A stretch of 52,004 nucleotides of DNA from NCBI GenBank assembly GCA_014804345.1, contig JAAUZZ010000005.1:1-52004 (forward strand), written 5' to 3'. The DNA comes from Lachnospiraceae bacterium. Lineage in GTDB: Bacteria; Bacillota; Clostridia; Lachnospirales; Lachnospiraceae. Shown here piece after piece: positions 33,640 to 42,278 of this stretch. Positions within the stretch are counted from its first letter, which is position 1, and each line of letters opens with the position of its first letter. The position numbers and the translations under genes were made by a program. The notes beneath the pieces are model-generated. The model was not told the DNA's origin, made no database searches, and worked only from the letters and a program-made list of their open reading frames with translations.

Positions 33640-34890
33640 CTATGCATCGCACGGTAACAGCACAATGTATTTCAAAATTTCCACGATCGTCTCCATATCC
33701 TCGATGCACGCAAATTCATTTCTTCCATGATGCCCCTCCGAACCTGTACATATATTGGGACAGAGAAGTCCGTCAAAGGAAAGCCTTGCGCCGTCCGTAC
33801 CACCACGAATCGGGGAAATCTTCGGTTCCACGCCCGCACGCCGCATTGCACGGACTGCGTTGTCAACGATGGACATTTCTTTCTCAATCATCTCGCGCAT
33901 ATTGCGGTACTGCTCCTTCATCTCGAGCGTAAAAGTTTTCTCACCGTATTTGGCATTGAGCATTTCAACATTGTCTCTGACAATCTGCTTTCGCTGCTCA
34001 AATTTCTCGCTATCATGGTCGCGTATGATCAGTTCCACAATCGTTTTCTCCACATCTCCGCGAATGCTGTCCACATGATAAAAGCCCTCATAGCCTTCTG
34101 TATTCTCGGGGCACTCATTCGGAAGCGCGCTGATAAACTCATATGCCAGTTTCACAGCATTTTTCATGATATTTTTTGCGGATCCCGGATGAACGCTCTT
34201 GCCTCGCACCGTAAGCGTCGCGCCCGCCGCGTTAAAGCATTCATAACTCATATCACCGAGTTCTCCGCCGTCCACGGTATAGGCATAATCCGCGTCGAAG
34301 CCTTCGATGTCAAAAAACGCCACACCGTTTCCGACTTCCTCATCCGGCGTAAAGCCAATGCAGATTTTCCCATGCTCTACCTCGGGATGTTTCAGAAAAT
34401 ATTCTGCCATTGCCATGATCTCCGCAACGCCTGCCTTGTCATCTCCGCCAAGCAGCGTGTTTCCGTCCGTCACGATCAGGCTCTTTCCTTTGCATGCTTG
34501 AAGTATCGGAAATTCTGACACGCGTGTCACAATATTATCTTCTTCATTGAGCACGATATCTTCTCCGTCGTAATCTTCTATGATGCGCGGCCTAACATTT
34601 TCCCCGCTCACGGCCTCGGAAGTATCGATATGCGCGATAAATCCGATTTTGGGAATCTGTTTTTCGCGGCTCACATTGGACGGTATTTCCGCATAGACAT
34701 AACAATGCGCCTCATCGTAACGCACGTTTGACGCGCCCAGCTTTAAAAGCTCGTCCCGAAGCAGACACGCCAAATCCCGCTGCTTTTCGGTGGAAGGCGT
34801 TCTGTCTGCATACCGCTCAAGCGACTGTGTATCAATCTTTACATATCTTAAAAAATTTTCCACGACTGTGGAGTATGTCTTCTCTGCCAT
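33640..34890 (-). CDS. pepT: Peptidase T (tripeptide aminopeptidase)
   Basis: A 416-residue M20-family zinc peptidase that removes the N-terminal residue of tripeptides. Zinc ligands and catalytic residues are visible in IGFIAHIDTSE, TLLGGDDKAGVAEIM, GFTPDEEVGNG and TVDGGELGDMSYECFNAAGA. The last His ligand lies in CTGSEGHHGRNEFA. The start at 34890 was chosen for its GAGGAG site and for matching the family N terminus. It is monocistronic, downstream of the terminator of the rpsF operon. Confidence 0.97.
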   Translation of the reverse strand: MAEKTYSTVVENFLRYVKIDTQSLERYADRTPSTEKQRDLACLLRDELLKLGASNVRYDEAHCYVYAEIPSNVSREKQIPKIGFIAHIDTSEAVSGENVRPRIIEDYDGEDIVLNEEDNIVTRVSEFPILQACKGKSLIVTDGNTLLGGDDKAGVAEIMAMAEYFLKHPEVEHGKICIGFTPDEEVGNGVAFFDIEGFDADYAYTVDGGELGDMSYECFNAAGATLTVRGKSVHPGSAKNIMKNAVKLAYEFISALPNECPENTEGYEGFYHVDSIRGDVEKTIVELIIRDHDSEKFEQRKQIVRDNVEMLNAKYGEKTFTLEMKEQYRNMREMIEKEMSIVDNAVRAMRRAGVEPKISPIRGGTDGARLSFDGLLCPNICTGSEGHHGRNEFACIEDMETIVEILKYIVLLPCDA

Positions 34891-34940
34891 TTTACGCTCC
34901 TCTTTTATAACAAAAGTATTGATAACAAATGTACTATAAT

Positions 34941-34984
34941 AAAAGACCAATGAACGAACAGTCTCGAGGGTTCATTGGTCTTTT
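34941..34984 (-). terminator. Terminator of the rpsF-ssb-rpsR operon
   Basis: AAAAGACCAATGAAC and GTTCATTGGTCTTTT form a perfect 15-bp stem with a 14-base loop, next to T/A-rich sequence, 15 bases after the rpsR stop. Confidence 0.9.
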
Positions 34985-34998
34985 AAATTTTTTGCTTC

Positions 34999-35262
34999 TT
35001 AGTCGATTGTGTAAGGCATCAGCGCTAAGTGACGTGCACGCTTGATTGCTACAGTAAGCGCTCTCTGGTGCTTTGCACAGTTTCCTGTGATTCTTCTGGG
35101 AAGGATTTTTCCTCTCTCAGATACATATCTCTTTAACTTCGCTGTGTCCTTGTAATCAATTACATTATCCTTGCCGCAAAATACGCAAACCTTTTTTCTT
35201 CTACGAATGCCGCTTCTTCTCTTCATCGGCGAATCCGCTTTCTCAGTTTTATTAAAAGCCAT
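34999..35262 (-). CDS. rpsR: 30S ribosomal protein S18
   Basis: An 87-residue S18. The family core [19 protein letters not shown] and [20 protein letters not shown] is complete. It is the zinc-type (C+) form, with CVFCG and CAKH supplying the four ligands. It is the last gene of the rpsF-ssb-rpsR operon. Confidence 0.98.
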   Translation of the reverse strand: MAFNKTEKADSPMKRRSGIRRRKKVCVFCGKDNVIDYKDTAKLKRYVSERGKILPRRITGNCAKHQRALTVAIKRARHLALMPYTID

Positions 35263-35317
35263 GATAAAAGCCTCCTATCTTTCAATCTCAAATCACTGTT
35301 CGGAATAGATACTGACT

Positions 35318-35764
35318 TTAGTTAAACGGCAGCTCCTCGTCAATTCCGTCGGGAATATTCATGAAACCGTCATCTGCTGCCGCCGGTGCGGGAGCGGACT
35401 GGCTGTTTCCGTAATTTCCTCCGTCTGAGTTACTGCTGCTATTCTTACTCTCAGCAAATTCCTGATCTTCAACAACAACTTCTGTGGTATAAACTTTCAC
35501 ACCATCCTTATTGGTATAACTACCTGTCTGGATACGGCCTGACACGGCAATCTTTGTGCCTTTGCGGAAATAACGCTCCGCAAATTCTCCCGCCTTGCCA
35601 AATGCAACGCACGGAATAAAATCTGCTGTGTTCTCGTCGCCGTTACGGTTAAATCTTCGATCTACCGCAAGCGTGTATCTTGCAATCGCCAACTGGTTCT
35701 CGCCCTGTGTATATCTTACCTCAGGGTCTCTTGTTAAACGTCCCATTAAAATTGCTTTATTCAT
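35318..35764 (-). CDS. ssb: Single-stranded DNA-binding protein
   Basis: A 148-residue SSB with an OB fold (MNKAILMGRLTRDPEVRYTQ, FIPCVAFGKAGEFAERYFRKG, SGRIQTGSYTNKDGVKVYTT), a Gly/Ser/Ala-rich linker, and the acidic C-terminal tip EELPFN that recruits replication and repair proteins. Placement between rpsF and rpsR marks it as the main replicative SSB. GGGAGA precedes the ATG. Confidence 0.98.
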   Translation of the reverse strand: MNKAILMGRLTRDPEVRYTQGENQLAIARYTLAVDRRFNRNGDENTADFIPCVAFGKAGEFAERYFRKGTKIAVSGRIQTGSYTNKDGVKVYTTEVVVEDQEFAESKNSSSNSDGGNYGNSQSAPAPAAADDGFMNIPDGIDEELPFN

Positions 35765-35800
35765 ATTTAAGTTCTCCCACTATACGCCTATGCGTATCTT

Positions 35801-36094
35801 CTATTTCTCGTCCTGTCTAACGCACAAAAATCTGACAACGTTCTCGTTCAGACGAATTCTTGATTCGATTTCTGCCGGAACATCTGATTCGCCATCAAAC
35901 TGAATGAAATAATAGAAAGCTTCTTTCATCTTGTTTACTTCGTAAGCAAGTCTTTTCTTTCCCCACTCATCCACGTTTGTGATCGTACCGCCATGCTTCG
36001 TAATCATGTTTTTTACTTTCTCGACGGTAGCTGCTCTGTCATCGTCCTCAAGCTTTGCGCTGACAACAACGGCTAATTCATATTTGTTCATCAT
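35801..36094 (-). CDS. rpsF: 30S ribosomal protein S6
   Basis: A 97-residue S6 protein. YELAVVVSAKLEDDDRA, ITNVDEWGKKRLAYEVNKMK and FYYFIQFDGESDVPAEIE are family features. S6 pairs with S18 on the 30S platform, and both are encoded in this operon. Start with AGGAGG upstream (AAAAGGAGGTAAC). It is the first gene of rpsF-ssb-rpsR. Confidence 0.98.
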   Translation of the reverse strand: MMNKYELAVVVSAKLEDDDRAATVEKVKNMITKHGGTITNVDEWGKKRLAYEVNKMKEAFYYFIQFDGESDVPAEIESRIRLNENVVRFLCVRQDEK

Positions 36095-36255
36095 GTTACC
36101 TCCTTTTGGTCTCTGGCCTTTCCCATGATTGGAAAAAGCAAGGATTTTTATATATCACGAAAACTTATATTAACACAGCTTGGATATTTTTTCAAGTAGT
36201 TAAAAAAACTTTTTCAAAAATTTTCAAAATTTTTTCAAATTCTTGCCGTTTTTTA

Positions 36256-36438
36256 TCATTGCTGCTTTGTTAATCCCTTTGTGTTTTTCTCTACCTGGCG
36301 TCTGGGAAGCATAATCTGGTGTCCGCAGCCTGTGCACTTTAGACGAAAATCGGCGCCCACGCGCAAAATCTCCCACTCATAGCTGCCGCAAGGGTGCTTT
36401 TTCTTTAATTTCACAACATCGCCCACTTCATAATCCAT
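36256..36438 (-). CDS. DUF951 family protein
   Basis: A 60-residue protein of the DUF951 family, a small beta-rich domain common in Firmicutes: VGDVVKLKKKHPCGSYEWEI, VGADFRLKCTGCGHQIMLPR. Three cysteines (CG, CTGC) could bind zinc. Function unknown; in Firmicutes it is often found near rpsF and ychF. It precedes the rpsF operon with a 161-base gap, so it may be transcribed separately. Confidence 0.92.
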   Translation of the reverse strand: MDYEVGDVVKLKKKHPCGSYEWEILRVGADFRLKCTGCGHQIMLPRRQVEKNTKGLTKQQ

Positions 36439-36523
36439 TTACACTTCTCCCCGTCCGTTTATTTGTATCAATAACCTGCGTTTTTTATTATTCAGAAAAT
36501 TGCAACAACGTATAATATTCTGG

Positions 36524-36572
36524 AAAGAATTTACGTAGTAAATTCTTTGAACGCAAGCTGCCGAGCTTGCGT
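36524..36572 (-). terminator. Tandem hairpins after the sirtuin gene
   Basis: On the minus strand AACGCAAGCT-CGGC-AGCTTGCGTT is followed two bases later by AAGAATTTAC-TAC-GTAAATTCTT. Both stems are perfect and start just after the stop. There is little T-run, so they may protect or process the mRNA end rather than act as a simple terminator. Confidence 0.65.
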
Positions 36573-37295
36573 TTATATCCGAATCTGCGAAAAGACTTCC
36601 CCTATACTGTCTGTGATCACCAGATTTGCCATGGTGTCGCGCGCTGTCGGCGTCTTGTTGATCAATACCAGCTTATTTCCGCGGTAATAGTCAATTAATC
36701 CCGCCGCGGGATAGACCGCAAGCGACGTTCCGCCGATGATCAGCATATCCGCCTCGCTGATCGCACGCACAGACTCGGACAGTGTATTCTGGTCAAGCCC
36801 TTCTTCGTAAAGCACTACGTCCGGCTTGATCCTGCCGCCGCATTCGCAGACAGGCACACCCGAAGACTCTATGATCGCGTGAATATCGTAGAATTTGTTA
36901 CATTTTTCACAATAATTGCGCAAAACACTGCCATGCAGTTCCAGGACTTTTTTGCTCCCCGCCGACTGGTGGAGTCCGTCGATATTCTGCGTTACCACAG
37001 CCGTCAGCTTTCCCGCCTCTTCCAACTTAGCGAGCGCGACATGCGCGGCATTCGGTTTCGCATCGGTAAACAGCATTTTGTCCCTGTAAAAACGAAAAAA
37101 CTCGTCTGGCTTCTTTACATAGAAAGTATGGCTCAAAATCGTTTCAGGCGGATAGTCATATTTCTGATTGTAAAGTCCGTCAACGCTCCGAAAATCGGGA
37201 ATGCCGCTTTCCGTAGACACGCCCGCGCCTCCAAAAAATACAATCCGTTCGCTCTCATCAATCATTTTCTGTAAGGTTTCGATTTCCTTGCTCAT
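36573..37295 (-). CDS. NAD-dependent protein deacylase (sirtuin)
   Basis: A 240-residue Sir2 enzyme that removes acyl groups from lysines using NAD. The NAD site FFGGAGVSTESGIPDFRS, the catalytic-His motif TQNIDGLHQSAG, a four-cysteine zinc site (CEKC...CECG) and LIIGGTSLAVYPAAGL are all present. The start at 37295 follows AGGAGG; the longer open frame lies inside the upstream lysozyme gene. It lies 16 bases after the GH25 gene, so the two are probably co-transcribed. Confidence 0.96.
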   Translation of the reverse strand: MSKEIETLQKMIDESERIVFFGGAGVSTESGIPDFRSVDGLYNQKYDYPPETILSHTFYVKKPDEFFRFYRDKMLFTDAKPNAAHVALAKLEEAGKLTAVVTQNIDGLHQSAGSKKVLELHGSVLRNYCEKCNKFYDIHAIIESSGVPVCECGGRIKPDVVLYEEGLDQNTLSESVRAISEADMLIIGGTSLAVYPAAGLIDYYRGNKLVLINKTPTARDTMANLVITDSIGEVFSQIRI

Positions 37296-37311
37296 ATTGG
37301 TATCCTCCTTT

Positions 37312-38478
37312 TTAATACGCTTTATAAGAGATATTAAGGTCAACGTTTGCATTGATTCCCGCCACGCTTCCCTTTTCCGTGTACTGCCATATTTCGACTT
37401 GATAGGGCATATACATATAGTCGTCATAAAAAGCATACCACTTTTCATAATCGTTAAGCCTTGTCATATCAAGCAGCTTCGTGAAACATTTCACATTGCC
37501 GTAAATCATTGGCGTGTAGCCCGCCTGCTTTATTTTGTCGCAAAAAGCAATCGCGATATCCGTGCGCTCCTTCTGCGAGAGGTCGTTTGCCCTGCCGTCG
37601 TCATTTACGATCATCTCCACGTCAAACACAACCGGATAGGTCACATCATATCCCGCTATATTTTGCAGAACATAATCCGCCTCCTCAACCGCCTCTTCGA
37701 CGGTGATCGCCTGTGTGAAAAAATAAACGCCTGTTCGAATTCCAGCATCTTTTGCGCCGCGCATATTCCGATCATAAAACTCGTCAAGCGCAAGCTTTCC
37801 CGAGCCGTATCCGCGGATTCCCAGCCGCACAAAGGCGTACTCGACACCGTCCGACGCCACTGCTGACCAGTCAATGGTTCCCTGATATTTCGATACATCA
37901 ATCCCCTTATGTGAAACGACTACACCGTTCTCTATGTACTGCATCTCTCCGTCGTCTGTCGATACGAAGTTTTCCGGCAGATAATTGTGCTTTGTCACAC
38001 CGTCGAGAACGGGTGCAAACACATACTCATCCTGGTCGGCATAAATCAAATTTTCCGGAAAGAACGAACGCAGCATCTTTAACGGACTTCCGTTCTCGGC
38101 AAGCACAAGTTCCTTCATGCGCTCTTTCACAGACGCCTCCATTTCGTCTTCCTTATTCTGAAGCAGTTCGCTGATGTCAATCGCGTTTCCGGCATCTCCC
38201 ATTACCTCGACATATTCCTTCGAAGTGTCCTTCTTTTCCCCGTCGGGAAGTTCCAAACTATTGGAAATCACAGGCTCCGCTGCCTCCAGTCCGGCAATCC
38301 GCGCCTCATATTCTGCGACAAGCGTTTCCTTCTCTTTCTTCCCCTTCATGTACCATGTTCCGAACACTGCCGCAAGCGTCGCAGATGCGATCGTCGTGAT
38401 GATCAACAGCGCAATGATCACCGTGCTCCCCGTTTTCTTTCGTCTCGGCATGCGTTTTATTCGCTGCATGTTATCCAT
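37312..38478 (-). CDS. Membrane-anchored GH25 lysozyme
   Basis: A 388-residue protein with a basic N terminus, one membrane segment (about 18-41), a coiled-coil/linker region to about 185, and a GH25 muramidase domain. The domain starts KGIDVSKYQGTIDW with the conserved Asp, contains YAFVRLGIRGYGSG and YFFTQAITVEEAVEEADYVL, and has the catalytic DVE in YPVVFDVEMIV. It would cut the MurNAc-GlcNAc bond in peptidoglycan. The anchor keeps it at the cell surface, suggesting growth-related remodelling rather than a phage lysin. Confidence 0.93.
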   Translation of the reverse strand: MDNMQRIKRMPRRKKTGSTVIIALLIITTIASATLAAVFGTWYMKGKKEKETLVAEYEARIAGLEAAEPVISNSLELPDGEKKDTSKEYVEVMGDAGNAIDISELLQNKEDEMEASVKERMKELVLAENGSPLKMLRSFFPENLIYADQDEYVFAPVLDGVTKHNYLPENFVSTDDGEMQYIENGVVVSHKGIDVSKYQGTIDWSAVASDGVEYAFVRLGIRGYGSGKLALDEFYDRNMRGAKDAGIRTGVYFFTQAITVEEAVEEADYVLQNIAGYDVTYPVVFDVEMIVNDDGRANDLSQKERTDIAIAFCDKIKQAGYTPMIYGNVKCFTKLLDMTRLNDYEKWYAFYDDYMYMPYQVEIWQYTEKGSVAGINANVDLNISYKAY

Positions 38479-38607
38479 ATAAAAATTGATACCCCTTTCC
38501 GTTTTCCAACGTGACGGCGCAAACAGCCGCTTTTGCTTTATAGTTTACACTAAAATGCGCCGAGACGCAACTACTACGCACTTGGCAAAAAAAACAAGAC
38601 ATGACAA

Positions 38608-38636
38608 AAATCCCCGAGGACAAGCCTCGGGGATTT
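38608..38636 (-). terminator. Terminator of the pfl operon
   Basis: AAATCCCCGAGG and CCTCGGGGATTT form a perfect 12-bp stem with a five-base loop, followed on the minus strand by TTTG, 17 bases past the glycyl-radical subunit gene. Confidence 0.93.
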
Positions 38637-38652
38637 CATATTTTTCTGATAA

Positions 38653-38892
38653 CTAGATTGCCTCATGGAATGTACGAGAGATAACGTCTGCCTGCTGCTC
38701 CGGTGTCAACTTGATGAAGTTTACAGCGTAGCCTGAAACACGGATTGTAAGCTGAGGATAGTTCTCAGGATGCTTCTGAGCATCTAACAATGTGTCTCTG
38801 TTAAGTACATTTACATTAAGGTGATGTCCACCCTTTGTTGCATATCCGTCCAATAAAGATACTAAGTTATCAACCTGTGCTGCGTTGTCCAT
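38653..38892 (-). CDS. Free-standing glycyl-radical subunit of pyruvate formate-lyase (GrcA-like)
   Basis: A 79-residue protein equal to the C-terminal domain of pyruvate formate-lyase. It contains [40 protein letters not shown] and ISRTFHEAI. Gly54 in RVSGYAV is the residue activated to a radical. In ordinary enzymes this domain is part of the same chain. Here the large subunit upstream stops before it. E. coli GrcA and phage T4 Y06I are known free versions, used there as spare parts. AGGAGG precedes the ATG. It is the last gene of the operon and the presumed PflA substrate. Confidence 0.9.
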   Translation of the reverse strand: MDNAAQVDNLVSLLDGYATKGGHHLNVNVLNRDTLLDAQKHPENYPQLTIRVSGYAVNFIKLTPEQQADVISRTFHEAI

Positions 38893-38922
38893 TTTTCATA
38901 CCTCCTAAAAATTTAATAATAT

Positions 38923-39126
38923 TTATTGATCGTCCAATCCCTCGTGCAGCGTCGGAACACTGCATGCCATCGGATTGGCGGAACAGTCTGTACATCCGAG
39001 AGTTTCAACCTCTTTTGTAGAAGAACCTTCTTTGACATCTACGTTGAAATGTCCCACAGCCTTATCTTTGGAAAATCCCGCATCAAGCTGTGCCACAAGG
39101 TCATCAATCATTGATTTCTCATCCAT
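38923..39126 (-). CDS. Small cysteine-containing protein resembling the start of the glycyl-radical domain
   Basis: A 67-residue protein between the two pfl parts. Its first 31 residues (IDDLVAQLDAGFSKDK, GHFNVDV) align with residues 7-29 of the glycyl-radical subunit ([22 protein letters not shown]), keeping D-x-LV-x2-LD and GH-x-NV-x-V. The rest differs: instead of the Gly-radical loop it has a tail with three cysteines, LGCTDCSANPMAC. It is not recognised as a named family. It might bind the core in place of the radical domain, for example in assembly, storage or protection from oxygen, but this is speculation. GAGAGG precedes the start. Confidence 0.75.
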   Translation of the reverse strand: MDEKSMIDDLVAQLDAGFSKDKAVGHFNVDVKEGSSTKEVETLGCTDCSANPMACSVPTLHEGLDDQ

Positions 39127-39154
39127 AGATTACACCTATTCCTCTCTATCGTAA

Positions 39155-39185
39155 GGCAACTGTAAAGTGCGCCTCTACAGTCGCC
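39155..39185 (-). promoter_or_regulatory. Intercistronic hairpin between the pfl core gene and the small Cys protein gene
   Basis: On the minus strand GGCGACTGTA pairs with TACAGTTGCC (one G-U pair) around 11 bases. No T-run follows, so it is unlikely to be a full terminator. It may set the ratio of core to small subunits through mRNA processing or stability. Confidence 0.65.
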
Positions 39186-39206
39186 TTCCTACTGCAAGTA
39201 CATAAA

Positions 39207-41246
39207 TTATTTGTTCAAGTCAAGCTCGATATCTCCTGAGAAGACCTTTGCTTCCTTACCAAGAGCGTTCGGAATGATTGTAAAGGTATTTGAGATACCG
39301 TCCTGTGCATCCTTAAACGGAAGTTTTGATACAGATGACAGTGAAGCGACTGCACCATGAGTATCACGTCCGTGCATCGGGTTAGCGCCCGGAGCAAACG
39401 GCTGTCCCTTCTTACGTCCGTCAGGTGTGTTACCTGTAGCCTTACCATAAGTTACGTTAGATGTAATTGTAAGGATTGAAGTTGTAGGGATACCGTTTCT
39501 GTAGGTATGATGTCTTCTTACAGCTGTCATAAATCTATGAACAACGTCCTGCGCGATCAAGTCAACGCGGTCATCATCATTACCATATTTCGGGAACTCA
39601 CCTGTTGTCTCGAAATCAACGATGATTCCGTCCTCGTCACGGATCGGCTTAACCTTTGCATACTTAATTGCTGATAAAGAGTCAGCAACGATTGAAAGTC
39701 CTGCAACACCCGTAGCGAAATATCTCTTAACATCTCTGTCATGAAGAGCCATCTCTGCTCTCTCATAGCAGTATTTATCATGCATATAGTGAATGATATT
39801 CAGTGTATTTACATACACATCTGCCTGCCACTCCATCATATCGATGAATTTTGCAAATACATCATCATAATCAAGCACATCGCCTTCTACAGCGCGATAC
39901 TTCGGTCCAACCTGTTTCTTTGTTACTTCGTCTACACCGCCGTTTAAAGCGTACAGCAAGCACTTTGCAAGGTTTGCACGAGCGCCGAAGAACTGCATTT
40001 CCTTACCAACAACCATTGAAGATACGCAGCAAGCGATTGCATAGTCATCGCCGTGTGTTACTCTCATGAGGTCGTCGTTCTCATACTGGATTGAAGAAGT
40101 CTGGATAGACATCTTTGCGCAGTATTTCTTCCAGCTCTCAGGAAGTCTTGTAGACCAAAGAACTGTTAAGTTCGGCTCAGGTGAAGGTCCGAGGTTTGTA
40201 AGCGTATTTAAGTAACGGAATGACATCTTTGTAACAAGAGGACGTCCGTCTACGCCAACGCCGCCGAGGGACTCTGTTACCCATACCGGATCGCCTGCGA
40301 AAATCTGATTATACTCAGGTGTACGCGCAAACTTAATCAGACGAAGCTTCATAATGAAGTGGTCAACAAACTCCTGAATCTGCTCCTCTGTGAATGTTCC
40401 GTTCTTTAAATCTCTCTGTGCATAGCAATCAAGGAATGTAGAAGTACGTCCAAGTGACATTGCAGCGCCGTTCTGCTCCTTAACTGCACATAAATAACCA
40501 AAGTAAGTTGCCTGAATAGCCTCTTTTACGTTTGTAGCCGGCTTTGAAATGTCACATCCGTAAGATGCTGCCATTTCCTTCATCATCTTCAACGCTACCA
40601 TCTGCTCTGAGATCTCCTCACGAAGACGGATAACATCATCTGTCATAACGCGTCCCGTAGAGTCCTTCTGATCCTGCTTATCCTCGATGAGTCTGTCGAT
40701 ACCGTAAAGAGCAACTCTTCTGTAGTCGCCGATGATACGTCCACGACCGTAAGCATCGGGAAGACCTGTGATAATGTGTGAAGAACGGCATGCTCTCATC
40801 TCCTGATTGTAAGCGTCAAAGCAGCCTGCATTATGTGTCTTTCTGTGTGTAGAGAAGAATTCGCTAATCTCGGGATCTACTTCATAGCCGTTGTCAGAAC
40901 AAGCTTTCTCTGCCATTCTGATACCGCCGTACGGCTGTAAAGAACGCTTAAAAGGCTTATCTGTCTGGAAACCAACGATTGTTTCCTTGCTCTTGTCAAG
41001 GTATCCGGGACCATGAGAAGTAATCGTAGAGATTACCTTCGTATCCATATCCAATACGCCGCCTGCTTCTCTTTCCTTCTTCTGAAGGTCAAGAACCATT
41101 TCCCATAAATCCTTTGTGTTCTGTGTAGGTCCGGCTAAGAAAGACTCATCACCGTCATACGGAGTGAAATTCTTCTGAATGAAGTCACGTACGTTAATTT
41201 CGCTTTCCCATTTGCCACCTACAAAATCTGTCCATTCTGGTCTCAT
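39207..41246 (-). CDS. pflB: Pyruvate formate-lyase catalytic core lacking its glycyl-radical domain
   Basis: A 679-residue formate C-acetyltransferase core that, once activated, turns pyruvate and CoA into formate and acetyl-CoA. The catalytic pair Cys406-Cys407 is in [48 protein letters not shown] and [20 protein letters not shown] are family motifs. The chain stops after [20 protein letters not shown], just where normal enzymes of about 740-760 residues continue into NLVSLLDGY...VSGYAV. That part is encoded two genes downstream. The stop is followed by an intergenic region with its own signals, so this is not a simple frameshift. AGGAGG precedes the start. Confidence 0.95.
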   Translation of the reverse strand: MRPEWTDFVGGKWESEINVRDFIQKNFTPYDGDESFLAGPTQNTKDLWEMVLDLQKKEREAGGVLDMDTKVISTITSHGPGYLDKSKETIVGFQTDKPFKRSLQPYGGIRMAEKACSDNGYEVDPEISEFFSTHRKTHNAGCFDAYNQEMRACRSSHIITGLPDAYGRGRIIGDYRRVALYGIDRLIEDKQDQKDSTGRVMTDDVIRLREEISEQMVALKMMKEMAASYGCDISKPATNVKEAIQATYFGYLCAVKEQNGAAMSLGRTSTFLDCYAQRDLKNGTFTEEQIQEFVDHFIMKLRLIKFARTPEYNQIFAGDPVWVTESLGGVGVDGRPLVTKMSFRYLNTLTNLGPSPEPNLTVLWSTRLPESWKKYCAKMSIQTSSIQYENDDLMRVTHGDDYAIACCVSSMVVGKEMQFFGARANLAKCLLYALNGGVDEVTKKQVGPKYRAVEGDVLDYDDVFAKFIDMMEWQADVYVNTLNIIHYMHDKYCYERAEMALHDRDVKRYFATGVAGLSIVADSLSAIKYAKVKPIRDEDGIIVDFETTGEFPKYGNDDDRVDLIAQDVVHRFMTAVRRHHTYRNGIPTTSILTITSNVTYGKATGNTPDGRKKGQPFAPGANPMHGRDTHGAVASLSSVSKLPFKDAQDGISNTFTIIPNALGKEAKVFSGDIELDLNK

Positions 41247-41284
41247 TTTGCAATGCCTCCTAATAATATAATTTAATTTTTTAT

Positions 41285-41351
41285 GCGGTATTCATACCGC
41301 CGGTTACTGAAAATTGCGAATGTTATTGCCTAAGTAGTATTTGCAATTTTC
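41285..41351 (-). promoter_or_regulatory. Two leader hairpins of the pfl operon
   Basis: GCGGTA-TTCA-TACCGC lies at 41285-41300. Further upstream GAAAATTGC (41309-41317) pairs with GCAATTTTC (41343-41351). Both are between the promoter and the ribosome binding site and may stabilise this highly expressed mRNA. Confidence 0.6.
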
Positions 41352-41370
41352 CGTCTAACATTCTAACAGT

Positions 41371-41400
41371 ATTATAGCCTCAATTTTGTATACACGTCAA
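41371..41400 (-). promoter_or_regulatory. Promoter of the pfl operon
   Basis: Minus-strand TTGACG (41395-41400), 18 bases, TATAAT (41371-41376); strong sigma-A type. Confidence 0.8.
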
Positions 41401-41756
41401 TATTATTCTTTGTACTTTTTCATGTACAGAATGGAAAAAATTATGAATTTTTTGTTAAAATTTACTAAAGACTTGAAAGTAGATTGAAAATGTATTATTA
41501 TGGTTAATAATATGCGTTTTTATCTTTTTGAATTTTTACAGTTGGTCTCACCTTTTACTACATTTTTCATCATTTGATCAACGTCTGTTTTTCAAAATCC
41601 TCTATGGATTTCGCGCGCGCCGCGATTTTATTCCATCGCCTCAGTACAACTAAATCGGTCTGCGGAGCTCTTGTCGTTGGCGATTATTAAATTTTCGTTA
41701 AAAATAATACAGGACTTGATAATTTTTCAAAGATGTACGATAATGAATGATAGTTT
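41401..41756. other. Non-coding stretch with a GC-rich island
   Basis: Mostly AT-rich DNA upstream of the pfl promoter. Between about 41580 and 41690 lies an unusually GC-rich patch (GCGCGCGCCGCG) that on the minus strand reads as a short peptide, RRWNKIAARAKSIEDFEKQT-LIK, ending at a stop near 41579. There is no start codon or ribosome binding site. ATCGCC/GGCGAT ends could close a hairpin. It looks like a remnant of a repeat or gene, not a present gene. Confidence 0.4.
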
Positions 41757-41910
41757 GTAACTATTCAGAGCCATGCAGATTTATAAAAAACAGACTATTC
41801 AAGCCTGCTTGATAAAGGCTGGTTTTATAAATCTATATGGCGAGAAGCCATACATGAGCAAAAAGTAAGCCTCGTAGAGGCGGTTTTGCGAATGAGGTCC
41901 GAATAGTTAC
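41757..41910. repeat. 154-bp cloverleaf-like inverted-repeat element
   Basis: The ends GTAACTATTC (41757-41766) and GAATAGTTAC (41901-41910) are perfectly inverted, 12 bp with the flanking TT/AA. Inside are three hairpins in series: AGATTTATAAAA (41777-41788) with TTTTATAAATCT (41823-41834), enclosing AGCCT/AGGCT; TATGGC/GCCATA (41836-41852); and GCAAAA/TTTTGC (41858-41889), enclosing GCCTC/GAGGC. The outer ends resemble those of the two 131-bp elements near 43.3 and 44.1 kb. It ends 57 bases before the DUF1858 gene. Confidence 0.75.
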
Positions 41911-41967
41911 AATAATTGAAATAATTCACATAAAAATAATTGAAAAAAATTCAGGAGGATTATAACT

Positions 41968-42162
41968 ATGGCAGAAATAACAAAGGATATGACAATCGGC
42001 GAAATTTTGCGGACAAACCCTGACGTTGCTCCGATTTTGATGAATGCGGGAATGCATTGTCTTGGATGCCCTTCCGCACAGGGCGAAACATTAGCAGAAG
42101 CTGCAATGGTGCACGGACTCGACGCAGACGCGCTGATGTCTGAGATTGCGAAGCTTTCGTAA
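41968..42162 (+). CDS. DUF1858 domain protein
   Basis: A 64-residue protein made entirely of a DUF1858 domain: [56 protein letters not shown]. The CLGC pair in this domain is suggested to be redox-active, and the family is linked to hybrid-cluster or disulfide chemistry in anaerobes. Function is not established. AGGAGG lies before the ATG and a strong terminator follows, so it is monocistronic. Confidence 0.93.
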   Translation: MAEITKDMTIGEILRTNPDVAPILMNAGMHCLGCPSAQGETLAEAAMVHGLDADALMSEIAKLS

Positions 42163-42194
42163 ACAGACTTCGAAACGTGTTTCGATTCCAAATG

Positions 42195-42237
42195 AAAAAG
42201 CCTAATGCCACATTTTTCATAGCATTAGGCCTTTTTT
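42195..42237. terminator. Bidirectional terminator between DUF1858 and mecA
   Basis: AAAAAGCCTAATGC pairs with GCATTAGGCCTTTTT around a 13-base loop, followed by T-rich sequence. Confidence 0.92.
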
Positions 42238-42278
42238 ATTTTCCTTAAAAGCGAAATCAGTATAACGTGTTAGGCACG

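Noticed and set aside
38653-41246. Split of pflB as a sequencing frameshift
   Set aside because: Three starts with separate ribosome binding sites, two intergenic gaps, a hairpin, and an extra unrelated tail between the parts cannot come from one base error.
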